A DNA stretch of 20,600 nucleotides, from contig JBFKPQ010000029.1 of the NCBI GenBank assembly GCA_041628225.1, positions 1 to 20,600 on the forward strand. The letters run 5' to 3'. This document shows, piece by piece, positions 1 to 6,518 of the stretch; position 1 is the first letter of the stretch, and each line of letters starts with the position of its first letter. This DNA comes from JBFKPQ01 sp041628225. GTDB taxonomy: Bacteria > Actinomycetota > Acidimicrobiia > Spongiisociales > JAENVV01. Both the position numbers and the translations under genes were made by a program. The notes beneath the pieces are model-generated. The model saw nothing but the letters and a program-made list of their open reading frames with translations, was not told where the DNA came from and did not search any database.

Positions 1-513
1 ATCAAGGTCGACGGCAGGCGGTTGCACGAGTTGGCGCGCCAAGGGGTGGAGATCGAACGCAAGCCCCGCCGGGTGCACGTCGAATCCATCGACGTCCTCG
101 ACGTGCGACCCGGATCATTCGCCGAAGCGGACCTGCGGGTGCGGTGCGGCACCGGCACCTACATCCGGGTGCTCGGCGACGACTTGGCGCGGGCGCTCGG
201 CGGACGCGCCCACCTCACCGAGCTTCGACGCACCGCCAATGGCTCGCTGAGCGTCGAACAGGCCGTGACGATCGCTGCTCTCGAGTCCGCCGCCGACTGG
301 CGCACTCAGCTCCTGGATCCGGCCGACGCGCTGGCGTACCTGCCGGCGTATCGCTGTGCCCCCGAGGAGGGGCGTCTGGTCGGCAACGGAGCTTCGATCC
401 CGGCCGACGGCACCGACGGCGCCCTGTACCGCATGCTCGACGGTACCGGCCGGCTGCTGGCCGTGTACCGTTGCGCCGGGACCCGACTGGTCCCGGAGGT
501 GGTGTTGCCGTGA
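1..513 (+). CDS. truB: tRNA pseudouridine(55) synthase, 3' part (start outside window)
   Basis: TruB isomerises U55 to pseudouridine in the T-loop of tRNAs. The reading frame is open from base 1, so the gene enters from the left and its N-terminal catalytic aspartate region lies outside. What is visible matches the second half of TruB: a KVDGRRLHELARQG segment at the very start, then CGTGTYIRVLGDDLARALGG and AHLTELRRTANG, the typical C-x-x-GTYIR and LRR-T-x-x-G signatures. The last 60 or so residues correspond to the variable C-terminal domain. The TGA stop overlaps the GTG start of ribF by four bases, so the two are probably translationally coupled. The truB-ribF order is common in bacteria. 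Family assignment is firm; only the 5' end is missing. Confidence 0.93.
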   Translation: MKVDGRRLHELARQGVEIERKPRRVHVESIDVLDVRPGSFAEADLRVRCGTGTYIRVLGDDLARALGGRAHLTELRRTANGSLSVEQAVTIAALESAADWRTQLLDPADALAYLPAYRCAPEEGRLVGNGASIPADGTDGALYRMLDGTGRLLAVYRCAGTRLVPEVVLP

Positions 514-1427
514 GAGTGCTCCGAGGGAGCCCGACGACGTGGGAGCCGCCGTCGCCCGACGGGTTGGCGGTGGCGATCGGCGTGTTCGACGGTGTTCACC
601 GTGGCCACCGCACCGTGCTGGCCGACCTGGCCGCGGAGGCACAGCTCCATGGATCGGGTCGGGCGGCCGTGACCTTCGATCCTCACCCTTTGACCGTCAT
701 CGATCCCGACCGAGCGCTCCGACTGCTGGGAACGGTCGATCAGCGGATCGGCTGGTTGGCTGCCGAGGGCGTGGATGTCGTGGCCGTTCTGCCGTTTCCG
801 GAGATCCGAACGCTGACGCCATCCGAGTTCGCCGACCAGGTGTTGCGTGACGGTCTCGGCGCCAGAGCCGTCGTCGTCGGAACCGACTTCCGCTTCGGCA
901 AGGACCGCGAGGGCGATGTGGCCACCCTCCGAAGCGTCGGTGCCCGGGCTGGGTTCGTCGTCGACGCCGTGCCCCTCCTCGCCGAGGACCACAGCCCGCT
1001 GTCCTCGAGCCGCATTCGAGACCTGGTGGCATCCGGCGACGTCGAAGCAGCGGCCGACCTCCTCGGGCGCCCCTACATCATGCGGGGCCCGGTGGTGCGC
1101 GGCGATGGGCGGGGCAAGACGATCGGCGTGCCGACGGCCAACATCGCCTATCCGCCCGAGGTCGTGGTCCCCAAGGTCGGCGTCTATGCGGGCCGGGTGA
1201 CGGTCGGGGGGAGTCCGTATCCCGCCGTCACCAACATCGGGATCCGGCCGACGTTCGACGGCGATGAGGTGACCGTCGAAGCTCACCTCATCGATTGGGA
1301 GGGCGACCTCTACGACTGTGTCATCGACGTCGAGATCACGCGCCGTCTCCGCAACGAGCAGAAGTTCGCGTCCGTCGACGAGCTCGTCGCTCAGATCCAC
1401 CGGGACATCGCCGAGGCTCGAACGTGA
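510..1427 (+). CDS. ribF: Bifunctional riboflavin kinase / FAD synthetase
   Basis: RibF phosphorylates riboflavin to FMN and adenylates FMN to FAD in the cytoplasm. The 305-residue product has both modules. The N-terminal nucleotidyltransferase domain shows GVFDGVHRGH (residues 24-33), DPHPL and FRFGKDREGD. The SSSRIRDLVASGDVEAA stretch leads into the C-terminal flavokinase domain with GDGRGKTIGVPTANI and a later NIGIRPTF. The GTG at 510 is chosen because it overlaps the truB stop in a GTGA and gives the normal length; a longer open frame upstream runs inside truB and is a shadow. The stop overlaps the next GTG in the same way. The flavin product could serve flavoenzymes elsewhere in the window, but that link is only general. 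Confidence 0.95.
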   Translation: MRVLRGSPTTWEPPSPDGLAVAIGVFDGVHRGHRTVLADLAAEAQLHGSGRAAVTFDPHPLTVIDPDRALRLLGTVDQRIGWLAAEGVDVVAVLPFPEIRTLTPSEFADQVLRDGLGARAVVVGTDFRFGKDREGDVATLRSVGARAGFVVDAVPLLAEDHSPLSSSRIRDLVASGDVEAAADLLGRPYIMRGPVVRGDGRGKTIGVPTANIAYPPEVVVPKVGVYAGRVTVGGSPYPAVTNIGIRPTFDGDEVTVEAHLIDWEGDLYDCVIDVEITRRLRNEQKFASVDELVAQIHRDIAEART

Positions 1428-1798
1428 AGGTCCAATCCGCATCGCCGTATGAGGAGCGTTACGGCTTCTCGCGGGCCGTGCGCCAAGGCTCGGTGGTGCA
1501 CGTGGCCGGCACGGCACCGATTCCGCAGGACGGCTCTCCGTGTCCTCAGAACGCCTACGACCAGATGGTGCTGTGCGGGGAGATCGCCGTGGCGGCGCTG
1601 CGAGCACTCGATGCGGATGTCACCGACGTGGTCCGTACGCGCATGTACATCACCGACGCCGCCGACGCCGACGACGTAGGGCGAGGGCACCGCACCGTGT
1701 TCGGGACGGCGGCCCCCGCCTCGACCATGATCATCGTGGCGGGTCTGCTCGATCCGGCGTGGAAGGTCGAGATCGAGGTCGAAGCGCGCATCGGGTGA
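1424..1798 (+). CDS. RidA/YjgF-like protein lacking the usual catalytic arginine
   Basis: This small protein (124 residues) has the RidA/YjgF/chorismate-mutase-like fold. It shows GFSRAVRQGSVVHVAGTAPI near the N-terminus, a central helix with AVAALRALDADVTDVVRTRMYITDA, and the terminal KVEIEVEA strand typical of the family. Canonical RidA deaminates reactive enamine/imine intermediates with an arginine in a PAR-S/T motif. Here the matching segment reads PASTM, so that arginine appears to be Ser. This suggests one of the Rid subfamilies without proven imine-deaminase activity. The GTG start overlaps the ribF stop, and the stop overlaps the start of the GNAT gene, so the gene sits inside a coupled operon. 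The fold is confident; the substrate is unknown. Confidence 0.82.
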   Translation: MKVQSASPYEERYGFSRAVRQGSVVHVAGTAPIPQDGSPCPQNAYDQMVLCGEIAVAALRALDADVTDVVRTRMYITDAADADDVGRGHRTVFGTAAPASTMIIVAGLLDPAWKVEIEVEARIG

Positions 1799-2541
1799 GC
1801 CGGGTCGAAACGCTCGAGCAGGCGACCGCCGCCAGCTTCCGGCATGGTCGGCGGCTCTCGATCGGTCCGTGGCGGTGCCTGGCTTCGCCTGTCGCGGCAC
1901 GCCGCGCCAACTCCTGTTACGCGATCGGCGATCCCGGAGAGCCGCTGGATCACGCCGTGGCGCGGGTCGAAGGTTTCTATGCGGGCCTCGATCAGCCAGT
2001 CGTGTTCAAGCTCACCGAGCGCGCTCCGGATGCGCTCGATGATCGGCTGGCCCGGGCGGGCTACCGGCAGGCGGATGTCACGTCGGTGCTCTGGCTGCCA
2101 ACGGGTCGATGGCCCGAGGAGGTCGGCTCCATCGATGTGACACCTGCTCCCACGCGCGCCTGGTTTCGAGACATGCTCCGAGAGTCGTCGTCTGACGTTC
2201 GCCGATTCGTCGCCACCGTGACACCGCCCGAGATCGAGGTCGCGTTCGCCACCGGCACGGACGGTGTGGCCCGGGGTATGGCAGCGGTGGTGGACGGTTG
2301 GCTGATCGTGTCGAACATGTTCACGAGACCCGAAGCGCGCCGGCACGGATGGGGCACCGCCGTCCTGCAGGCCTTGCTGGCGTGGGGCCAGAACCGAGCC
2401 GAACACGGCGCGATGCTGCAGGTCACCGACGCCAATGCGACGGCCACCGCCCTCTACCGGGCGCAGGGTTTTGGGCTTTCGCACCGCTATTGGTATCGTG
2501 CACACCCGTGCCCTTCGGGGCATGGCCGGGAATCGGCGTGA
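1795..2541 (+). CDS. GNAT-family N-acetyltransferase
   Basis: A 248-residue protein with a GNAT domain in its C-terminal half. The acetyl-CoA pyrophosphate-binding loop appears as EARRHGWGTAVLQALLAWG, a form of the R-x-x-G-x-G/A motif. The end of the fold shows LQVTDANATATALYRAQGFGLSHRYWYR, the usual alpha4/beta7 'N-x-x-A-x-x-L-Y-x-x-x-G-F' element. The N-terminal half has no motif I recognise and may be a degenerate second GNAT half. The GTG start at 1795 makes a GTGA overlap with the RidA-like stop. The acceptor substrate cannot be deduced. Position between ribF and rpsO may simply mean shared transcription; a ribosomal-protein acetylation role would be guesswork. Confidence 0.8.
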   Translation: MSRVETLEQATAASFRHGRRLSIGPWRCLASPVAARRANSCYAIGDPGEPLDHAVARVEGFYAGLDQPVVFKLTERAPDALDDRLARAGYRQADVTSVLWLPTGRWPEEVGSIDVTPAPTRAWFRDMLRESSSDVRRFVATVTPPEIEVAFATGTDGVARGMAAVVDGWLIVSNMFTRPEARRHGWGTAVLQALLAWGQNRAEHGAMLQVTDANATATALYRAQGFGLSHRYWYRAHPCPSGHGRESA

Positions 2542-2554
2542 CACGACCACGTGG

Positions 2555-2560
2555 TACACT
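2555..2560 (+). promoter_or_regulatory. Candidate -10 element for rpsO
   Basis: The hexamer TACACT, preceded by TGG, lies about 40 bases before the rpsO ATG in the 58-base gap after the GNAT gene. No convincing -35 hexamer sits 16-18 bases upstream, so the call is weak. Ribosomal protein genes normally need their own strong promoter, and this is the best TANNNT match in the gap. Confidence 0.35.
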
Positions 2561-2599
2561 GTCGGCCGTCCCCCTCCTTCTTACGAGAATTCTGGATTC

Positions 2600-2857
2600 A
2601 TGAAGACCACGCAAGAGATCATCGCGGAATACGGGCAGCACGACTCGGACACCGGTTCGCCGGAGGTTCAGGTCGCGTTGCTCACCGAACGGATCAAGCA
2701 CCTCACCGATCACATGCGGGCTCACAAGCACGACTACCACACGCAGCGTGGCTTGCTCATGCTCGTCGGTAAGCGGCGCCGGTTGCTCAACTACCTGAAA
2801 CGACAGGACGTCGAGCGCTATCGCAGCTTGATCGCATCGCTCGGTCTGCGTCACTGA
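2600..2857 (+). CDS. rpsO: 30S ribosomal protein S15
   Basis: S15 binds the central domain of 16S rRNA and helps assemble the small-subunit platform. The 85-residue product is recognisable throughout, with DTGSPEVQVALLTERI, the HKHDYHTQRGLLMLVGKRRRLLNYLKR rRNA-binding core, and the terminal LGLRH. It is four residues shorter than the E. coli protein, all at the N-terminus. The ATG at 2600 is the only start that gives the family N-terminus (MKTTQEII). The Shine-Dalgarno is poor (only GAG/GAA-rich bases in the preceding 15). A perfect hairpin follows nine bases after the stop. The order rpsO-pnp is widely conserved, and in other bacteria the two are cotranscribed and processed between the genes. 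Confidence 0.97.
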   Translation: MKTTQEIIAEYGQHDSDTGSPEVQVALLTERIKHLTDHMRAHKHDYHTQRGLLMLVGKRRRLLNYLKRQDVERYRSLIASLGLRH

Positions 2858-2865
2858 CCAGGATT

Positions 2866-2893
2866 CATGGAAGCGGCTTCGGCCGCTTCCATG
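2866..2893 (+). terminator. Hairpin after rpsO with TTCG tetraloop
   Basis: A perfect 12-bp inverted repeat, CATGGAAGCGGC and GCCGCTTCCATG, encloses a TTCG loop closed by C-G, an exceptionally stable tetraloop in RNA. It starts nine bases after the rpsO stop. There is no clear T-run after it (CCGTTCCCCC), so it may be a U-less terminator, a 3'-end stabiliser, or a processing/attenuation point between rpsO and pnp. Confidence 0.75.
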
Positions 2894-2911
2894 CCGTTCC
2901 CCCGAGGGACG

Positions 2912-3077
2912 GATCTACGGGGGTGACCCCGATCAGGTTCGACCGGACACCGGTCGAGATCATCTCGAAACATGACGGGGAAGGTCCCGTCAGTTGACAG
3001 TGGCGAACGCTTCGTTGCCTCGGAGCGCTCACGACTGCCAATTGGCCCGCCTTCTCCACGACGACAAAGGAGAAAGC
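2912..3077 (+). ncRNA. Structured pnp 5' leader (candidate Actino-pnp-type element)
   Basis: The gap before pnp holds several consecutive hairpins. CGGGG/CCCCG with a GTGA loop lies at 2918-2931, CGACCGG/CCGGTCG with a 3-base loop at 2940-2956, GAGA/TCTC at 2956-2966, and GACGGG/CCCGTC at 2974-2991. A TTGACA -35-like hexamer follows at 2994-2999, but no good -10 is visible at normal spacing. Known biology: a conserved 'Actino-pnp' RNA has been described in actinobacterial pnp leaders, and E. coli pnp is autoregulated through a leader hairpin cut by RNase III. I did not compare against the consensus, so identity with that motif is inferred from position and hairpin content only. Confidence 0.45.
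3067..3073 (+). promoter_or_regulatory. Ribosome binding site deciding the pnp start
   Basis: AAGGAGA lies five bases before the GTG at 3078. It supports that codon over the in-frame TTG at 2994 and over the later ATG at 3126, which would cut into the first RNase PH strand. Confidence 0.8.
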
Positions 3078-5660
3078 GTGCCAGAACATACGGTACGCGG
3101 GCTCATCGGTGGCAAAGAGGTCACCATGAGCACCGGAAAGCTGGCCGGCCAGGCCGACGGCGCCGTCAAGATCACCCTGGGTGGTACTGAGGTCCTCGTC
3201 ACGGCTACGTCCGCCAGACGCATGCGGGAGGGCGTCGACTTCTTCCCGCTCACCGTCGATGTCGAAGAGCGGATGTATGCGGCCGGCCGCATTCCCGGTT
3301 CGTTCTTCCGGCGGGAGGGTCGGGCCACGGAAGCGGCCATCCTCACCTGCCGTCTCATCGACCGACCCTTGCGCCCCAACTTCATCGACGGATTCCGCTG
3401 TGAGACCCACATCGTGGCCACGGTCCTCTCCATCGACGAGGACAACGCCTATGACGTCCTGGCGTTGAACGCCGCGTCGGCGGCGCTCAGCGTCAGCCCC
3501 ATTCCGTTCGAGCGGCCCATCGGCGCCGTCCGGTTGGCGCTGCGGAACGGCGAGTGGGTCGCCCTGCCGACCTACGACGACCTCGACGAGTCCGTGTTCG
3601 AGATCACGGTCGCCGGTGTGCGCAACGCCCAAGATGGCATCGACATCATCATGGTCGAGGCCGGATCCACCGAGCACGGCGTCCGCATGATCACCGACGA
3701 CGGTCAGCCCGCATCCGATGAAGCGACCGTGGCGCGCGGCCTCGAAGAGGCCAAGCAGTACATCCGGGAGTCGATCGACCTGCAGAGCGAACTCGCCGCC
3801 ATGGTCGACAAGCCCACCGTCGAGTGGCCGCTGGCCGTCGATTACACCGACGAGGTGTTCCAGCGGGTTTCCGAACTCGCCCGGCCGAAGCTCGAGTCGG
3901 TGATCACGATCGCCGGCAAGCAGGAGCGCAGCGCCGCGCAGGACGCCGCCGAAGAGGCCGTGTTGGCCGAGTTCGGCTCCGAGGACGAAGCCGAACTGGC
4001 CATGGCCAAGAAGGCGTTCCGGTCCGTGACGAAGAAGATGATGCGCGACCGGGTCATCAGTGAAGGCATCCGCCTCGACGGCCGCGCCCCGACCGACATC
4101 CGGTCGCTCAACGCCGAAGTGGGCGTTGTCGGCCGAGCGCATGGCTCCGGCCTGTTCGAGCGCGGCGAGACGCAGGTGTTGAACGTGGCGACGCTCGGCA
4201 TGCTCAAGATGGAGCAGATGCTCGACACGCTGTCGATCGAAACGTCGAAGCGTTACATGCACCACTACAACTTCCCGCCGTTCTCGACGGGCGAAACCGG
4301 ATTCATGCGTGGCCCCAAACGCCGCGAGATCGGCCACGGCGCCCTCGCCGAAAAGGCCGTGCATCCGGTCATCCCGACCGAGGAGGACTTCCCCTACGCC
4401 TACCGGCTCGTGTCCGAGGTCCTCTCCTCGAACGGGTCGTCGTCGATGGCGTCGGTGTGCGGGTCGTCGCTGTCGCTGATGGACGCCGGCGTGCCGATCA
4501 TCGCTCCGGTAGCCGGAATCGCCATGGGTCTCATCAACGAAGGTGAGACGTTCGTGACGCTCACCGACATCCTCGGTGCCGAGGATGCCTTGGGCGATAT
4601 GGACTTCAAGGTGGCGGGGACGGCCGACATCATCACGGCCCTGCAGCTCGACACGAAGATCGAGGGATTGCCGGCCGAGGTACTGGCTGGCGCGCTCGAC
4701 CAGGCCAAGGACGCTCGTCTGAAGGTGCTGGCGGCAATGGCCGAGGCCATCCCTGGACCTCGTGAAGACCTGAACCCGAACGCGCCTCGAATCGAAGCGA
4801 TCAAGATCCCGAAGGACAAGATCGGTGAGGTCATCGGCCCGAAGGGCAAGACGATTCGCGAGCTCGAGGAGGAGACCGGGGCCACGATCGAGATCGAGGA
4901 AGAGGGTGCCTACGGCATCGTCCGGATCGGCTCATCGGATGCAGAGTCTCTGAATCTGGCCAAGTCGCGGGTCGAGATGATCGCCAACCCGCCCGAGGCG
5001 GAGGTCGGCGAGACGTACGACGGCGAGGTGGTGAACATCACGACGTTCGGTGCGTTCGTCAACATCCTGCCAGGTCGTGACGGCCTGCTGCACATCTCGA
5101 AGATCGACTCCGAGCGCCGCGTCGACCGGGTGGAGGACTACCTCAACCTCGGCGACAAGGTGAAGGTGACGGTCCGCGAGATCGACCGCAACGGCAAGGT
5201 CAGTCTCGAGCTCGCCGAGAAGGTCGAGCCTTCCGAAGAAGCCTTGAACCGGCCTCCATCGGATGACCGACGGGGCGGTGGCCGCGACCGAGACCGGGGC
5301 GGCCGAGATCGTGGCGACCGGGGCGGCCGCGGCGGTGACCGTGACGGCCGTGATCGCGGTGGCGATCGCGGTGGACGGGACCGTGATCGTGATGGCGATC
5401 GTGGTGACCGGGGCGGCCGTGATCGCGGTGGTGACCGTGACGGCCGTGATCGCGGTGGCGATCGCGGTGGACGGGACCGTGATCGCGGTGGCGATCGTGG
5501 CGGCCGAGACCGGGACCGGGGCGATCGCGGTGGTGATCGCGGTGGACGGGACCGTGCCGACGACCGGCGCGGCAGCAACGATCGTGACCAGGCGTCGGAT
5601 CGCAACCAGCCCCGCCGCAAGATGGTGTCCTTCGAAGACGAATTCGAGGGCGGCATCTGA
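3078..5660 (+). CDS. pnp: Polynucleotide phosphorylase with a long Arg/Gly/Asp tail
   Basis: PNPase is the 3'-5' phosphorolytic exoribonuclease of bacterial RNA decay. The 860-residue product has the full domain order. The first RNase PH domain includes FFPLTVDVEERMYAAGRIPGSFFRREGR. An all-helical linker follows, then the second RNase PH domain (HHYNFPPFSTGETGFMRGPKRREIGHG, and SSSMASVCGSSLSLMDAGVP). A KH domain around 570-635 has IGEVIGPKGKTIRE, and an S1 domain around 643-715 has YDGEVVNITTFGAFVNILPGRDGLLHIS. Usual length is about 700-750. The excess is a tail in which residues 731-826 are only Arg, Gly or Asp, ending in RKMVSFEDEFEGGI. The start is GTG with a good Shine-Dalgarno. Nothing looks broken, and the frame through the repeats is intact. 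Confidence 0.97.
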   Translation: MPEHTVRGLIGGKEVTMSTGKLAGQADGAVKITLGGTEVLVTATSARRMREGVDFFPLTVDVEERMYAAGRIPGSFFRREGRATEAAILTCRLIDRPLRPNFIDGFRCETHIVATVLSIDEDNAYDVLALNAASAALSVSPIPFERPIGAVRLALRNGEWVALPTYDDLDESVFEITVAGVRNAQDGIDIIMVEAGSTEHGVRMITDDGQPASDEATVARGLEEAKQYIRESIDLQSELAAMVDKPTVEWPLAVDYTDEVFQRVSELARPKLESVITIAGKQERSAAQDAAEEAVLAEFGSEDEAELAMAKKAFRSVTKKMMRDRVISEGIRLDGRAPTDIRSLNAEVGVVGRAHGSGLFERGETQVLNVATLGMLKMEQMLDTLSIETSKRYMHHYNFPPFSTGETGFMRGPKRREIGHGALAEKAVHPVIPTEEDFPYAYRLVSEVLSSNGSSSMASVCGSSLSLMDAGVPIIAPVAGIAMGLINEGETFVTLTDILGAEDALGDMDFKVAGTADIITALQLDTKIEGLPAEVLAGALDQAKDARLKVLAAMAEAIPGPREDLNPNAPRIEAIKIPKDKIGEVIGPKGKTIRELEEETGATIEIEEEGAYGIVRIGSSDAESLNLAKSRVEMIANPPEAEVGETYDGEVVNITTFGAFVNILPGRDGLLHISKIDSERRVDRVEDYLNLGDKVKVTVREIDRNGKVSLELAEKVEPSEEALNRPPSDDRRGGGRDRDRGGRDRGDRGGRGGDRDGRDRGGDRGGRDRDRDGDRGDRGGRDRGGDRDGRDRGGDRGGRDRDRGGDRGGRDRDRGDRGGDRGGRDRADDRRGSNDRDQASDRNQPRRKMVSFEDEFEGGI
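5268..5555 (+). repeat. Low-complexity repeats encoding the R/G/D tail of PNPase
   Basis: These 288 bases encode 96 consecutive residues drawn only from Arg, Gly and Asp, built from short GATCGCGGTGGC/GACCGGGGCGGC-type units. Within it, a perfect 56-base direct repeat occurs at 5334-5389 and 5430-5485, a shift of 96 bases. That fits recent unequal duplication of part of the tail. Units are multiples of three, so the frame is kept. The repeat number is likely to vary between strains, but that is inference. Confidence 0.85.
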
Positions 5661-5681
5661 GCCGACCGGCGACGGAATGGC

Positions 5682-5716
5682 GTGGGGCCCCGCTGCGGCG
5701 GGGCCCCGCTTCGTTT
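5682..5716 (+). terminator. Rho-independent-type terminator after pnp
   Basis: GGGGCCCCGC (5684-5693) pairs perfectly with GCGGGGCCCC (5698-5707) around a TGCG loop, and the flanking bases can extend the stem. The sequence GCTTCGTTT follows. It lies 23 bases after the pnp stop and ends the pnp transcript before fdhD. Confidence 0.8.
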
Positions 5717-5723
5717 GTGGCAC

Positions 5724-5729
5724 TACCGT
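5724..5729 (+). promoter_or_regulatory. -10 element for a probable leaderless fdhD transcript
   Basis: TACCGT fits the actinobacterial TANNNT -10 and ends six bases before the fdhD ATG. That would place the transcription start at or next to the ATG. No Shine-Dalgarno is seen before this ATG. The same TANNNT-N6-start geometry occurs before two other genes in the window (10815 and the minus-strand gene at 20430). Confidence 0.5.
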
Positions 5730-5735
5730 GGAACG

Positions 5736-6518
5736 ATGCCGGTGACCCGTTCCACGAAGGTCCTCCAGATCGACGAGTCGTCGGCGACGATGGCCGACGA
5801 CGTGGTGGCCGTGGAGGAGCCGATCGAGATCCGCTTGGGCGACGTGCCGATCGCGGTCCTCATGCGGACGCCCGGCGCCGACATCCAACTCATCCGTGGT
5901 TTTGCGATCACGGAGGGTATCGTCGTCGGGCCCCACGAGCTGAGACAGCCCCTCGACCTGGGAGAAGGTCGCTGGGAGCTGCGACTCGCCGAAGGCGTGA
6001 CGGTCGACCCGGAGCAGTTCCGACGCAATCTGTATGCGTCGTCGTCGTGTGGCGTGTGCGGCAAGGCGTCCGTGGATGCGGTCCTCGTGGCGGCGCGGCC
6101 GCTGCCGGACGGCCCCGTGGTGTCGCGACGCCTCCTCGCGACGCTCCCCGAGGCGATGCGCGAACGTCAGCGCGGATTCTCGGCGAGTGGCGGGCTGCAC
6201 GCGGCCGCCTTGTTCGATGCCTCCGGCAACGTCGTGGTGTCACATGAAGACATCGGTCGTCACAACGCGGTGGACAAGGTCGTCGGAGCCTTGGACGAGT
6301 GGCCGCCTGGTGACGTGATCCTCATGGTGTCGGGTCGCATCTCGTTCGAGATCGCCCAAAAGGCTGCCGTGGCGGGGATCCCCGTCGTCTGTGGCGTCTC
6401 GGCTGCCTCGTCGCTCGCCATCGAACTCGCCAACGACGTCGGGCTCACGCTCGCCGGGTTCGTGCGGGGCGGGCGTTGCGTCGTGTACGCCGGGGCCCAG
6501 CGGTTCGGCGATGCCTGA
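5736..6518 (+). CDS. fdhD: Formate dehydrogenase accessory sulfurtransferase
   Basis: FdhD moves sulfur from a cysteine desulfurase to the bis-MGD molybdenum cofactor, which formate dehydrogenase needs for activity. The 260-residue protein shows the family hallmarks. These are RGFAITEGIV, the SSSCGVCGKAS segment with the functional C-x-x-C pair, SGGLHAAALFDASGN, EDIGRHNAVDKVVG, SGRISFEIAQKAA and the C-terminal G-x-x-S-A-A-S-S-L motif. The ATG at 5736 is preceded by a -10-like TACCGT and begins MPVTRSTKV, as in other FdhD proteins. The stop overlaps the following glycosylase gene by eight bases. No formate dehydrogenase gene lies in the window, so its client enzyme must be encoded elsewhere. 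The AioA-like molybdoenzyme at 16992 is not a known FdhD client. Confidence 0.93.
   Translation: MPVTRSTKVLQIDESSATMADDVVAVEEPIEIRLGDVPIAVLMRTPGADIQLIRGFAITEGIVVGPHELRQPLDLGEGRWELRLAEGVTVDPEQFRRNLYASSSCGVCGKASVDAVLVAARPLPDGPVVSRRLLATLPEAMRERQRGFSASGGLHAAALFDASGNVVVSHEDIGRHNAVDKVVGALDEWPPGDVILMVSGRISFEIAQKAAVAGIPVVCGVSAASSLAIELANDVGLTLAGFVRGGRCVVYAGAQRFGDA

Noticed and set aside
2865..4364. Long minus-strand open frame (499 codons) opposite pnp
   Set aside because: It mirrors the pnp codons in high-GC DNA, is rich in H/R/G/D with no domain pattern, and has no ribosome binding site.
5268..5555. Repeat cluster as a possible CRISPR array
   Set aside because: Units are contiguous, variable and in the frame of pnp; there are no unique spacers and no cas genes.
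5263..5745. Open frame reading AVIAVAIAVDGT-type hydrophobic repeats, and its antisense RSR/RPP-rich partner
   Set aside because: Both are other-frame readings of the R/G/D repeats in pnp. The pnp frame continues from the S1 domain without a break and ends in a normal stop.
5736..6518. FdhD as a maturation factor for the AioA-like enzyme in this window
   Set aside because: FdhD is known for formate dehydrogenases. The two genes are over 10 kb apart with separate promoters, so there is no evidence of a link.
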